NCBI GenBank assembly: GCA_002359315.1
Contig: DEMS01000023.1
Coordinates: 1-64,000, forward strand
Direction of reading: 5' to 3'
Length of the DNA: 64,000 nucleotides
Source: Bacteroidetes bacterium UBA2664
GTDB taxonomy: Bacteria; Bacteroidota; Rhodothermia; Balneolales; Balneolaceae
Part shown: in pieces, positions 7,923 through 17,112 of the stretch
Numbering within the stretch: position 1 is the first letter of the stretch
Layout: each line of letters starts with the position of its first letter
The notes under the pieces: generated by a model
The model's input: the letters and a program-made list of their open reading frames with translations, nothing else
Told to the model about the DNA's origin: nothing
Database searches by the model: none
Position numbers and translations under genes: made by a program

Positions 7923-10532
7923 TTAATTGGTGGATGCACCACTAATCGTGCTCCCAAAAAAGATTGCGTTTGCAAACATTTTGTTATTCCCATACCAAAA
8001 TGCACGAAAGTTCGGATTGTCCACAAAGCTGATAATTTGTCCTCTGCCAAATCCGCTTATGATGACAGATGGAGTCTCAGCCACTTGCTCGAGATTATGG
8101 CTTGATATATAACCGCTGGCCAGGGGGTCATCAGTGACGTATACAGGGACTGAAAAGTGATTCTCAGGCATTGCCAAGAATAGTGTACTGTTTTTAAAGA
8201 GATGGATGTCACTTCTTTTGTATCCATAGGCGATTGGGTGCGTAAGATCCATCCGTCCATTAAAAATAGACCCTCCAATGAATTGCGCACCCCTGGCTGC
8301 CGACAAATCAACATAGGGTGTATCCCGATCATACTGAACCGGATCGCTCTCTTTCTCCTCGATATCAATTAATTCATTGCTTATGGCCCAGTTGATAGCA
8401 CTTTTCTGAAGGATCATATTTCCACCGTTTCGAACCCAATCTTTTAGATTGTTTACAGCACCATTTGAAAGGTCACCATAGCTTCCGTTTACCATGATAA
8501 TGGTATTGTATCTGTTGAGGTCTACGCCTCCGACCCGATCTTTATCTATGATCGAAAGGGGGATAAAATAGCGCTGATCCAGTTGATGCCAAATTTCACC
8601 TACTTCCAGATTGCTTACGCCCGGCCCACCCAAAATAGCTATGGACGGTTTTTCAAGATCGTTCATGCTTGGACTGCCCAAGTCGATTCCGTCTGCAGCC
8701 AGCCCGCGTCTGATGTTGTAAATTTCCACTCCATCCTCTTCTGCAGATTGTTGCAACACCTGATAGATTTCATCTTCATCGACATCCTGAATCCCCAGTG
8801 GGATTAGTATAGAACCGTAGTCAAACTCCTTGGACCCTGTTTCTGTAAAAGCTGTTAGTGGCCGGGATGCGACTTTTGTTCTGACACCCAGCTCCTGCAG
8901 CCTATAGAGGGTTCTGGGCGTATAGTATTCATCCCATTCAAACATATATGCATATTGGCTTTGTCCGCCAATAACGGAGGCTGATGGGGGTGTTGGCAGA
9001 TCAATTCGATTTCCAAGTAAATCATCACTAAATGATCTGCGATTGAGCTCAGCATATGGAAGATTAAATGCAAAAGGAAGGGTCCATGTTGAAACATCGT
9101 AAAAGAGGCTGTCTGTAAATTCGGTTCGAGTTTCAAACATCGCTTCTATGAAACGATATTCGGTTTGATTTACCGGGATTACAAAAGCACGCCCCTCTTC
9201 GAACACTTTACCATCCACTTCCAGATTACTGTTCAGTTCATACATTTCAACATTATGATGGCTCATCAGATCTGCAAAATGATAATTTCTGCCCAGATCA
9301 TCAGCATCCCCTACGACAAAAGCTCTAGTGCCGAGTCCCGACGCTTCTTCTTGAACATCGCTGTAATAAGTACGTCTATATTCATGCAATTGTGTTTTAA
9401 GCGCAACGGAAGCATCTACTGTTGATAGAGATGCTGTAAATTGATTTTTGATCGTAAACGGGAACTCAACAACACCATTTACGCTCTCTTGTGCATGACC
9501 ACGGGAGCTGGCTTGTTCAAACAGAATCCCAATGGTACCGAATACATCCGGATAGGAGGATCCTTTCCCATAATAAAAATCGTCAAAACTCTCTTTTGTG
9601 TAGTAGAGGGATTGGATTTCATCAAGCCTGTCGGCATGATATTGCGCAATGGCTCCGGTTAAATCCTGATTAATTTGAGGAGTAAGCGGGTGGGTTCTGG
9701 ATGGAATTCCGGGCTGAAAAAAGAAAGTAGAATTGGTTCCCATTTCGTGTTGATCGGTCAATACATTCGGTCTCCATTCGTGAAATTTATGAATTCGTCC
9801 ACGGCTTTCAGGATGTACAACCGGCATCCAGTCCCGGTTGAGATCAAACCAATAATGGTTGGTTCGGCCGCTTGGCCACACTTCGCTAAATTCTCTTGAG
9901 GCCGGATCGGTTACGATAGTTCGGCTTTTATGCCTGTTCACCCAACTGGCAAAACGATCCAGTCCGTCCGGATTATAGGATGGATCGATGAGGATGACTG
10001 CATTTTCCAATAAATCATCAATTTCATCACCCATGGCGGCTGCAAAGTAGTATGCGGATAACAAAGATGCGTTAGAACCGCTCGGCTCATTTCCATGAAC
10101 ACTATAACCGAGTTGTACGATGACCGGCATGGATTCAATATCAAGAGCAGCGGACTCATTTGCATCTGTAAGTGTCTGATGACGCTCTTTAATCTGGTCT
10201 ATATCCGCATGATTTTCCGGAGAGGTAACAGTGAGCAATAACAGTGGACGATTTTCATAAGTACGGGCATATTCTGAAATGGTTACTCTGTCTGAAGCCT
10301 CCGCAATGGCATACATATAGGCAACCAGCTTGTCATGGCTCACATGCCACTCGCCCACCTCATGTCCGATTACCTGTTCAGGGGTTGGGATATTTTCATT
10401 ATAGACGACATCATCCGGCAGATAGTATTGTAGGCTGACATCCGAGACAGACTGTGAATAGAGCTGAAAGGGATTCAATAGAGTAAAGAAGAATAGTACG
10501 GAGAGGAATGGTTTTATGTGAGCTGAATTCAT
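7923..10532 (-). CDS. M14-family zinc carboxypeptidase, secreted
   Basis: A large (869-residue) secreted M14 metallocarboxypeptidase. A signal peptide (MNSAHIKPFLSVLFFFTLLNPFQLYS) is followed by the peptidase domain. Zinc ligands are in SVHGNEPSGS (HxxE) and, after the usual gap, the His of LTDQHEMGTNSTFFF. The catalytic Glu is expected in GILFEQASSRG. The remaining 450 residues carry a glutamine-amidotransferase-like/ThuA-like segment, as in many Bacteroidota M14 proteins. It likely trims peptides or peptidoglycan stems in the periplasm. It is downstream of the SusCD pair on the same strand, but a terminator and repeats separate them, so it probably has its own promoter. It converges with the MarR gene. 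Confidence 0.9.
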   Translation of the reverse strand: MNSAHIKPFLSVLFFFTLLNPFQLYSQSVSDVSLQYYLPDDVVYNENIPTPEQVIGHEVGEWHVSHDKLVAYMYAIAEASDRVTISEYARTYENRPLLLLTVTSPENHADIDQIKERHQTLTDANESAALDIESMPVIVQLGYSVHGNEPSGSNASLLSAYYFAAAMGDEIDDLLENAVILIDPSYNPDGLDRFASWVNRHKSRTIVTDPASREFSEVWPSGRTNHYWFDLNRDWMPVVHPESRGRIHKFHEWRPNVLTDQHEMGTNSTFFFQPGIPSRTHPLTPQINQDLTGAIAQYHADRLDEIQSLYYTKESFDDFYYGKGSSYPDVFGTIGILFEQASSRGHAQESVNGVVEFPFTIKNQFTASLSTVDASVALKTQLHEYRRTYYSDVQEEASGLGTRAFVVGDADDLGRNYHFADLMSHHNVEMYELNSNLEVDGKVFEEGRAFVIPVNQTEYRFIEAMFETRTEFTDSLFYDVSTWTLPFAFNLPYAELNRRSFSDDLLGNRIDLPTPPSASVIGGQSQYAYMFEWDEYYTPRTLYRLQELGVRTKVASRPLTAFTETGSKEFDYGSILIPLGIQDVDEDEIYQVLQQSAEEDGVEIYNIRRGLAADGIDLGSPSMNDLEKPSIAILGGPGVSNLEVGEIWHQLDQRYFIPLSIIDKDRVGGVDLNRYNTIIMVNGSYGDLSNGAVNNLKDWVRNGGNMILQKSAINWAISNELIDIEEKESDPVQYDRDTPYVDLSAARGAQFIGGSIFNGRMDLTHPIAYGYKRSDIHLFKNSTLFLAMPENHFSVPVYVTDDPLASGYISSHNLEQVAETPSVIISGFGRGQIISFVDNPNFRAFWYGNNKMFANAIFFGSTISGASTN

Positions 10533-10560
10533 TGGGTATTTAGTATTGGTTCAAGGTACG

Positions 10561-10674
10561 AGTTTGAGCGCAACGACAAATCCGATCACTCGGGAGTGAA
10601 AGGTACAGGGTTCGATTGACAATATGCAAGTTTGAGCACAACGTCAAAACCGATCACTCGGGAATGAAAGGTAC
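10561..10674. repeat. Pair of 46-base direct repeats, 68 bases apart
   Basis: 10561-10606 and 10629-10674 share AGTTTGAGC-CAACG-CAAA-CCGATCACTCGGGA-TGAAAGGTAC with only a few substitutions. They lie between the M14 peptidase start and the SusD terminator. The core CCGATCACTCGG is a near-palindrome. Confidence 0.75.
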
Positions 10675-10689
10675 TGGGCTTTGGAGAAT

Positions 10690-10720
10690 AAAAAAAAGCC
10701 CTGAGACAACTCAGGGCTTT
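10690..10720 (-). terminator. Intrinsic terminator of the susCD operon
   Basis: AGCCCTGAG (10697-10705), loop ACAA, CTCAGGGCT (10110-offset: 10110 is not used; arm is 10710-10718). On the minus strand the stem is followed by eight or more U residues. It lies 25 bases beyond the SusD stop. Confidence 0.85.
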
Positions 10721-10742
10721 TATCGGTTTTAAAGCTTGTACT

Positions 10743-12086
10743 CTATTCCGTAGGATAACCCGGATTTTGAGTCAGATTTTCCTGAATCTGGAGTTCATCT
10801 CTCGGAATTGGGAAAGCTTTTCTAAACGCTTCCCTGCCGAACATTTCACCAAGCTTATCGAGTCGGGCCACATCAAAGAATCGATGTCCCTCGTAATTCA
10901 GTTCAGCTCTGCGTTCTTGCAAGAGGGCGTCCACATAATCATCCATATTCGAGAATGAATTGATATCACCCAAGCCGGCGCGGTTTCGAACTACATTTAA
11001 ATCATCAACACCTGCATTCGGGTTATTATCCCTCATTACTGCAGCTTCGGAACGAATCAAATACATTTCTGCCAGGCGTAAAACTTTCACATTGTTGGCA
11101 TTATTTGAATCGGACCATTTAAGAGGGCGATTACTATTTCTTGTGAAAACAAATAGTCCCGCTCTGCTATCTCCAGCTTCAAATGACTCAATCAGTGAAG
11201 GATTTACATTATACTCATCTCGCTGGAAAGTGAATGTAAATAGAGTACTGCCATCCTGATCCGTAAATACCAGATCAAATATAGACTCTGATGTCGTATT
11301 TGTTGTGAGGAAAAGGTTATTTACATCTGAGACAAGTGAAAATGCACCGGAATTGATAACTGCGCTTGCATCGTTGAAAGCAGCAGTATAATTTTTGGCG
11401 TATAGATTCACTCTGGCTCTGAGGGCAAGTGCAGCCCAGTAACTCATTCTTGTATTGTCAGAGTAGCCTTCCATTAGATTAATGGCTGTGTCAAGGTCAC
11501 TCAGAATGAGTTGATACGTCTCTGCAATACTGCTTCTTGGCAGATCAGGAATAAGATTGAAATCATTATTCTCAATGGGTTCCGTAAGCAGTGGCAAGCC
11601 GTGTGGAGAGGTGGTATCAAAGTGATAACCAAAAACCCTCAACAGATCAAAATAGGCCAGTGCCCGCACGGCGTGGGCTTCACCCAGCACCCGATCACGG
11701 GATGAAAATGTGTCATCTTCTATCCCGGGGACTTCTGCGATTAAGAGGTTCGACACGTTGACAACCCTGTAGATACTTACCCAGGCCGTTCCAATCCAAA
11801 GGTTACTGATGGGTACGGTACCGGAGTTTACCTCTAACTGAGAGTCAAAGAAACCTTGGTACCGGGCATTATCCGTTGCCAGATCCGGGCTTAACGTATA
11901 GTGAACTCCATAGTAGGGCCCGGCTTGCATTCTGGAATAGGCGCCCAAAAGCACAGCTTCTGCTGCTGCACCATTTGAGAGTACCGTTGCGGCATCCAAA
12001 GATGTTTGCGGTTCGGTATCCAGCACATCACATGACATCAGGAATACCGTAAAAATCGTAAGTATAATTATTAATAATTTTTTCAT
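10743..12086 (-). CDS. susD: SusD/RagB-family outer-membrane nutrient-binding lipoprotein
   Basis: A SusD-like surface lipoprotein that forms the lid of the SusC channel and captures substrate. The lipobox is FLMSC (Cys19) in MKKLLIIILTIFTVFLMSCD. The N-terminal Sus region reads LDTEPQTSLDAATVLSNGAAAEAVLLGAYSRMQ, TPR-like helices follow, and the C-terminal half has the typical VLRLAEMYLIRSEAAVMRDN...GVDDLNVVRNRAGL and RRAELNYEGHRFFDVARL...FPIPRDELQIQENLTQNPGY. At 447 residues it is slightly short. Its start is 11 bases after the SusC stop, so they are one operon. No glycoside hydrolase is adjacent; the nearest degradative enzyme is the M14 peptidase, so a peptide substrate is possible but unproven. 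Confidence 0.95.
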   Translation of the reverse strand: MKKLLIIILTIFTVFLMSCDVLDTEPQTSLDAATVLSNGAAAEAVLLGAYSRMQAGPYYGVHYTLSPDLATDNARYQGFFDSQLEVNSGTVPISNLWIGTAWVSIYRVVNVSNLLIAEVPGIEDDTFSSRDRVLGEAHAVRALAYFDLLRVFGYHFDTTSPHGLPLLTEPIENNDFNLIPDLPRSSIAETYQLILSDLDTAINLMEGYSDNTRMSYWAALALRARVNLYAKNYTAAFNDASAVINSGAFSLVSDVNNLFLTTNTTSESIFDLVFTDQDGSTLFTFTFQRDEYNVNPSLIESFEAGDSRAGLFVFTRNSNRPLKWSDSNNANNVKVLRLAEMYLIRSEAAVMRDNNPNAGVDDLNVVRNRAGLGDINSFSNMDDYVDALLQERRAELNYEGHRFFDVARLDKLGEMFGREAFRKAFPIPRDELQIQENLTQNPGYPTE

Positions 12087-12097
12087 GGTTCCTGTTT

Positions 12098-15000
12098 TTA
12101 AAATTCGAGATTAATACCGAATGATACAGTTTTCACCTGTGGGTGAGTTCCAAAATCAGAACCGGCAACCAGAGGATTTCTGGCATTTTGATTCACTTCC
12201 GGATCCAAACCTGTATAGTTCGTGAAAGTCAGTAGATTTTGACCCTGTACATAGAGCCTCAAGTTGCTCATTCCTAAGCGACGAGTAAAATCAGGTGAAA
12301 AATTATAACCCAATGTCAGATTCTTCAGACGCAGATATGAACCGTCTTCGAGCCACCTGCTGGAGTACTCTCTCCAGTTTTTATTGGTTAGGCCGGCCCT
12401 GGGGATGTCGGTTTGATCACCGGGCTGCATCCATCGGTTGTCTGCAAGAGAGTGATTATTACCATCCGGCAGCGGAAAGATTCCGGGAATACCGATTCGG
12501 CTCCAGCCAAGGTTTTCATAGGATGCACGGCTGTGATTGAATAGTTCATTACCGTAAGTAAACTGAAACATTACATTCAAGTCGAATCCTTTATAGGTTA
12601 AGGTGTTTGCCCATCCGCCAAAGAAATCAGGTTGTGCATTACCAACCGTTCTTCTGTCACCGGAATCGATAATACCATCCCCATTTTCATCAATCCATAG
12701 CATATTACCGGTTGCCGGATCTACTCCGTTGTGATCGATCAGATGGAATGTACCCATGGGCTGACCTTCAGAAAGAATGTGAGAATCATTCAGTATCTGA
12801 TCATCAACAACAAGTTCAAGCACTTCATTCTTGATGAAGGAGATATTAAAGCTTGACGTCCATGATAGATCTCGCCCTGATAAGATGGCACCCCGAATGT
12901 CAAATTCGAAACCTTTATTCTCAACTTTACCGACATTCTCGGTAACACTGGAGAATCCGGAGATACCGGGAATCAGTCTGTTCAGCAGGAGGTCTTCAGT
13001 TGTCTTAATGAAGTAATCCGCACTAATGTTCAAGCGATCTTCAAAAAGTCCGATGTCAACACCGACATCAATCTGTTTTGTACTTTCCCATGTAAGGTCA
13101 GCATTACTCAGCTGTGTTGATACCAGCGTTGGTGTGGATCGATACTCTGAAACGCCAAAAAGTCCACGGGAGGCAAAGTTTCCAATCCCTTCCTGATTTC
13201 CGGTGATACCATAACTAATTCTTGGTTTCAACTCCGAAAAGATTTCCTGATTCTCCATGAAACTTTCATTGGTCATTCTCCAGGCAATAGAACCGGATGG
13301 GAAGAACCCATAGCGGAAGTTATCACCAAATCGTGATGACCCGTCAATTCTACCTGTAGCTGTGAACAGATATCTGTTATCATAAGAGTAGTTACCACGG
13401 AAGTAGTAAGATGCGAGTCCCCAGCTTGTTCCGGATGTTGAGGCCGCTGTAACCTGCGAGGCTACACTTAACTTGGTAAACTGATCACTTGGAAAACCCT
13501 GTGCATTGATTGAGGAGAAATTTCTGTTGGATGATTGAAAAGAAGTACCAACGAGTGCATTCACATTGTGCTTTTCACCGATGGTATTCACATAAGAGAG
13601 ATAATTTTCAATTAACCATGTGAAATCCTGAGTGGTTAAGAAGCTTCCAAACCCATTACTTTGTGAGTTTTGTGACTCCCTTGAAATGATAGGCGTATAC
13701 GCTTCATCGTCCAGGTTTGTATAATCGATTGAAAGTGATGACCTGAATGAGAGCTCATCGGTGATCGATGCATTTCCAAAAATAGTACCCAAACCGCGTA
13801 CAGTTCGTGTGAATCGTGAGTACTCATTGGCAATCAAAACCGGATTGTCAAGCATCCACCATCCAAAATATGAGAAAGGATCCGCATAGGAACCGTCATC
13901 TTCATAAACCGGCATCAATGGATCCCCGGCCAATGCGTTAATGACTACACCAAAAAGGGAATTATCATTAATTGTTCGGTCCTGAATGGTTCTGTTAAGC
14001 GTAATATTAGCGCCAAAATCGAGCCAATTCGTCACCTCAGTATCCAGGTTTACCCGGCCACTGATTCGCTCAAAGCCTGTTCCAAGCTGTACACCTTCCT
14101 GATCAAAATAGGAAAGGGAAGTAAAGTATCGGGTTTGATCCGAACCGCCTGAAGCTGTCAACTCATAGTTTGAGACTGCAGATGTTCTAAATATTTCATC
14201 GTACCAACGGGTATTTTGAATATCAGGATCGTTTGGATCATACCCCCAGATGTCAGAAACATGCGTGTCTGAATAATTGGTTCCAAGATCTCTGTTGTCT
14301 TGAATCGCGGCGTCATTCATCAGGTTCAAGAATTCCTGAGAACTCATCATATCTACGGCATTGGTGATATTCTGGAAACCGGTGTATGTATTAAATCCGA
14401 TTTTGGATGTTCCGGCTTCACCTCGTTTAGTCGTGATCAGTACCACACCATTTGCACCCCTGGATCCATAGATCGCTGTTGCAGAAGCATCTTTTAGAAT
14501 TTCAATAGATGCAATATCATTTGGGTTCAGGTCGGCAAGTGAATTCGTTGACTGTCCACCGGAAAATAGGCCGGACAGATCCTCAGCAATAACAGGGACA
14601 CCATCAATTACATATAGGGGCTCACTGCTTGCAGATAGAGAAGTTTGGCCACGAATATTAATGGTAATCCCGGCACCCGGAGTTCCGGACGGACTACTTA
14701 CAAAAACTCCGGAAGCACGACCCTGAAGGGCAGCGTCTAAACTGGCAACCGGTTGATTTTCAATTTCATCAGCAGATATACTTGCAATGGAACCGGTAAG
14801 GTCACTTCTGGTTTGTACACCATAACCAACCACAACCACTTCACTCAGCAACTGCTGATCTACCCGAAGCACGACATTAATTTCTGTTCTGTCACCAACA
14901 AGAATTTCTTGTGTTTGATAACCTATAAAAGAGATGATCAGAACATCATCCGGAGATGCGTTGATGCTATAAAAACCATCAATGTCTGTTACTGTTCCCT

Positions 15001-15172
15001 GGTCGGGAAGAGCTGCCACTCTAACGGTTGCGCCGGCCAATGGCTCGCCGGAAGCGACTGTTACTGTACCGGTCACTTCTCTCTCCTGAGCAAATGCATC
15101 CAAAGATATAAATGGAAGCATCAAAAAGAGAATAAGACAGGACTTAATCGTTTGTATCAATTTTAATCTCAT
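12098..15172 (-). CDS. susC: SusC/RagA-family TonB-linked outer-membrane transporter
   Basis: A 1024-residue TonB-dependent transporter that imports oligomers captured by its SusD partner. The signal peptide ends near SLDAFAQ, followed by a carboxypeptidase-regulatory-like domain (REVTGTVTVASGEPLAGATVRV...GFYSINASPDD...FIGYQTQE). The SusC signature and plug follow (LLSEVVVVGYGVQTRSDLTGSI; PVASLDAALQGRASGV; YVIDGVP; ILKDASATAIYGSRGANGVVLITTKRG). A large 22-strand barrel ends in the aromatic VSFGINLEF. All expected parts are present. It is the first gene of the susCD unit; the 409-base region upstream has two palindromic sites. No ECF sigma or anti-sigma gene is alongside. Confidence 0.97.
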   Translation of the reverse strand: MRLKLIQTIKSCLILFLMLPFISLDAFAQEREVTGTVTVASGEPLAGATVRVAALPDQGTVTDIDGFYSINASPDDVLIISFIGYQTQEILVGDRTEINVVLRVDQQLLSEVVVVGYGVQTRSDLTGSIASISADEIENQPVASLDAALQGRASGVFVSSPSGTPGAGITINIRGQTSLSASSEPLYVIDGVPVIAEDLSGLFSGGQSTNSLADLNPNDIASIEILKDASATAIYGSRGANGVVLITTKRGEAGTSKIGFNTYTGFQNITNAVDMMSSQEFLNLMNDAAIQDNRDLGTNYSDTHVSDIWGYDPNDPDIQNTRWYDEIFRTSAVSNYELTASGGSDQTRYFTSLSYFDQEGVQLGTGFERISGRVNLDTEVTNWLDFGANITLNRTIQDRTINDNSLFGVVINALAGDPLMPVYEDDGSYADPFSYFGWWMLDNPVLIANEYSRFTRTVRGLGTIFGNASITDELSFRSSLSIDYTNLDDEAYTPIISRESQNSQSNGFGSFLTTQDFTWLIENYLSYVNTIGEKHNVNALVGTSFQSSNRNFSSINAQGFPSDQFTKLSVASQVTAASTSGTSWGLASYYFRGNYSYDNRYLFTATGRIDGSSRFGDNFRYGFFPSGSIAWRMTNESFMENQEIFSELKPRISYGITGNQEGIGNFASRGLFGVSEYRSTPTLVSTQLSNADLTWESTKQIDVGVDIGLFEDRLNISADYFIKTTEDLLLNRLIPGISGFSSVTENVGKVENKGFEFDIRGAILSGRDLSWTSSFNISFIKNEVLELVVDDQILNDSHILSEGQPMGTFHLIDHNGVDPATGNMLWIDENGDGIIDSGDRRTVGNAQPDFFGGWANTLTYKGFDLNVMFQFTYGNELFNHSRASYENLGWSRIGIPGIFPLPDGNNHSLADNRWMQPGDQTDIPRAGLTNKNWREYSSRWLEDGSYLRLKNLTLGYNFSPDFTRRLGMSNLRLYVQGQNLLTFTNYTGLDPEVNQNARNPLVAGSDFGTHPQVKTVSFGINLEF

Positions 15173-15239
15173 AGTTTATGAGTTTTGTTTGAGTTTATAT
15201 TCAATTGTATTTCATAAAAGAGATTTCACTCTCCATTAT

Positions 15240-15254
15240 GTAACAACCTGTTAC
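15240..15254. promoter_or_regulatory. Perfect palindrome GTAACA-ACC-TGTTAC upstream of susC
   Basis: Six-base arms around a three-base centre, about 68 bases before the susC ATG. The spacing and symmetry suit a dimeric regulator such as a GntR, LacI or CRP-type protein. The binding protein is unknown. Confidence 0.45.
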
Positions 15255-15364
15255 GTAAAGTCTACATCTAATAAAAATGTATGTTTACGCATAGAAACTT
15301 AATGAATAAGGCTATTATTAAAGAAACACAATAAAAATTAAACCAAAAAGAAAAATTTTTAATA

Positions 15365-15376
15365 AAAAGCGCTTTT
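15365..15376. promoter_or_regulatory. LacI-like palindrome AAAAGCGCTTTT upstream of susC
   Basis: A perfect 12-base palindrome with a central GCGC, extended by AATA and TATT on the flanks. It resembles LacI/PurR-family operators with a central CpG. It is about 190 bases upstream of the susC start. Confidence 0.4.
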
Positions 15377-15581
15377 ATTGCATATTTTTCATTTTTTTGA
15401 TAATAAAATTTCATTATATCTAAAAAATAGCGAGAATATTGAATTTCTAAAAAAGCGGGATATAATTGAGCCCCTTACAATTACTGAGACAGTTAGATGT
15501 TGTGAAAGGCGGGATCGTCGGGGTAATAAAAAGATGTGATGAGCTGTGAAAGGGTGCTAAAACTTTGATTTAATCCCCATT

Positions 15582-16886
15582 CTACCGGTTCATCAACAGC
15601 TTTTTAAGAATCTCCAGGCCGGGATTGCCCGGTGAGCCTAATTGAGTATATTGATTTTTTAAAGTGTCCCAGTCTGCTATAACTATACTGTCGGGATTCT
15701 CCTTCATATATTTGTAGGCTTCTCTGAATGAGATCCCCTTTTCTTTTACCAATTTATTTGCCGATTCGGCAGCGAATATCTCCGATGAGCACGCTTTTTG
15801 GAGATTTTCAGGAAGGGGTGTGAGGTTTTTAATGAGTAAAATAGCAGCCTCCAGCATCTCTTCGCAATTTTCCAATGATCGTATTACAGGCTCCTTGGTC
15901 AGTTGAAAATCTCTGTGATAACCGCTGCCAAGATTATTAACCAACATCTGTAATGTAGTTGCATCCCCCGCGATCTCTGCATTTCTACCCCTCAAAAGCT
16001 CCGCAAGATCCGGGTTCTTTTTTTGAGGCATGATGGATGACCCGGTGCAAACGGTTGAGCCCATTTCAAAAAATGATAAGGCTTCGCCGGTATAAGTTAT
16101 AACATCGGATGCAAACCGATTCAGGATGGATGTGATTCCCTGAATATATTGAACAATTTGTAGCTCCAGCCAGCCCCTGGAGAGCTGTGCTGTTGTGGAG
16201 CAGATAATAGGCGACTCAAATCCCAATTCTGCAGCTTCCATTTCCCGATCGATCGGAAAAGTTGTACCAAAACCGGCCGCGGTTCCTAATGGAGACCGGT
16301 TTATTAAAGAATATATTCCTGAAGAGGCTTCCTTCTGCATAATCATCATCTCAACATAGCTGCCGGCCCACAAGCCAACACTGCTAAGCATCGCTTTTCG
16401 GGTATGAGTAAAGCCGGGCATTGGCAGATCTCGATGGTTATCGGCAAATTCGAGTAACTGTTCAGCCGATTGATGTAAAAGCTGAAGAATTCCTGATATT
16501 TTTTCCTTTTCGTAGAGCCTGAGAGCCGTTAACACCTGATCGTTTCTGGATCTGCCGGTATGAATTTTTTTCCCCAAATCCCCCAGTTTTTGAGTCAGAT
16601 GATTTTCAATGACAGTATGCATATCCTCATCTTCTATACGTATCCTGAAATCACCACTCTTCCAAAGAGACCGAATTTCTCCCAAAGCGTTTTTCAGTTT
16701 CTGAAACTCTTCTTCTGTTAGAACCCCGGCTCTCATCAATGCGCGAGCATGCACTTCAGACGCGTCCAGGTCATAGGGTACCAACACCTGATCGAGAATG
16801 TAATCCCTGCCAACGGTGAAGGCTTCCATCGTCTTTTTTGCATCACTTTGATGCCCATTTTGATCACTTTCCCAAAGTTTTGTCAT
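15582..16886 (-). CDS. argH: Argininosuccinate lyase
   Basis: ArgH splits argininosuccinate into arginine and fumarate, the last step of arginine synthesis, in the cytoplasm. At 434 residues it is slightly short of the usual 455-460. The fumarase/ASL superfamily signature GSSIMPQKKNPD is intact (roughly residues 282-293), as are HTGRSRNDQ near 118-126 and the TxxTHx-like region GFTHTRKAMLSS. The start MTKLWESDQNG is typical (argH proteins begin M-KLW-). It is the third gene of argF-argG-argH on the minus strand. The 226-base gap to argG carries three REP-like palindromes, unusually long for an operon, so a secondary promoter is possible. Confidence 0.97.
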   Translation of the reverse strand: MTKLWESDQNGHQSDAKKTMEAFTVGRDYILDQVLVPYDLDASEVHARALMRAGVLTEEEFQKLKNALGEIRSLWKSGDFRIRIEDEDMHTVIENHLTQKLGDLGKKIHTGRSRNDQVLTALRLYEKEKISGILQLLHQSAEQLLEFADNHRDLPMPGFTHTRKAMLSSVGLWAGSYVEMMIMQKEASSGIYSLINRSPLGTAAGFGTTFPIDREMEAAELGFESPIICSTTAQLSRGWLELQIVQYIQGITSILNRFASDVITYTGEALSFFEMGSTVCTGSSIMPQKKNPDLAELLRGRNAEIAGDATTLQMLVNNLGSGYHRDFQLTKEPVIRSLENCEEMLEAAILLIKNLTPLPENLQKACSSEIFAAESANKLVKEKGISFREAYKYMKENPDSIVIADWDTLKNQYTQLGSPGNPGLEILKKLLMNR

Positions 16887-16936
16887 TGTGCTGAGTTTAA
16901 AATTTTTAGTGCTTAGGACTACATTCCTCCCCCACC

Positions 16937-16964
16937 GTCATTCTGAATTCATTTCAGAATCTCA
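16937..16964. repeat. REP-like palindrome, copy C
   Basis: GTCATTCTGAATTCATTTCAGAATCTCA pattern: arms TTCTGAA and TTCAGAA around the centre, with the same GTCA and TCTCA flanks as the copy at 7326. The arms have changed together, so pairing is kept. Confidence 0.6.
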
Positions 16965-17015
16965 GGGCGATTGAATTATGCAAAATACGTAGATCCTACT
17001 GAATCCATAACCATC

Positions 17016-17042
17016 GAGATCCTGAAATAAATTCAGGATGAC
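17016..17042. repeat. REP-like palindrome, copy D (opposite orientation)
   Basis: GAGATCCTGAA, then TAAA, then TTCAGGATGAC: the reverse complement of copy B including its flanks. It is 52 bases from copy C. Confidence 0.6.
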
Positions 17043-17070
17043 GGTCTATTTTAGTTGTTTGCCACCTCAA

Positions 17071-17092
17071 CTGAAATAAATTCAGGATGCCA
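17071..17092. repeat. REP-like palindrome, copy E (partial)
   Basis: CTGAAATAAATTCAGGATGC, the same orientation as copy D but lacking the left flank. Three copies therefore lie within the argG-argH gap. Confidence 0.5.
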
Positions 17093-17112
17093 GTATATTC
17101 CAACTTGTCCAT

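Larger units (their letters stand above)
15173..15581. other. Intergenic region upstream of susC
   Basis: This 409-base AT-rich gap lies between the susC start and the argH stop, both on the minus strand. It contains no gene that I can support. Two palindromes (15240-15254 and 15365-15376) are the only structured elements and are plausible susC operators. I see no hairpin terminator for the arg operon. Confidence 0.6.

Noticed and set aside
14753..15166. 137-codon plus-strand frame opposite the susC start
   Set aside because: It is antisense to the conserved carboxypeptidase-like and plug-signature region of SusC and looks like a low-complexity translation of the opposite strand.
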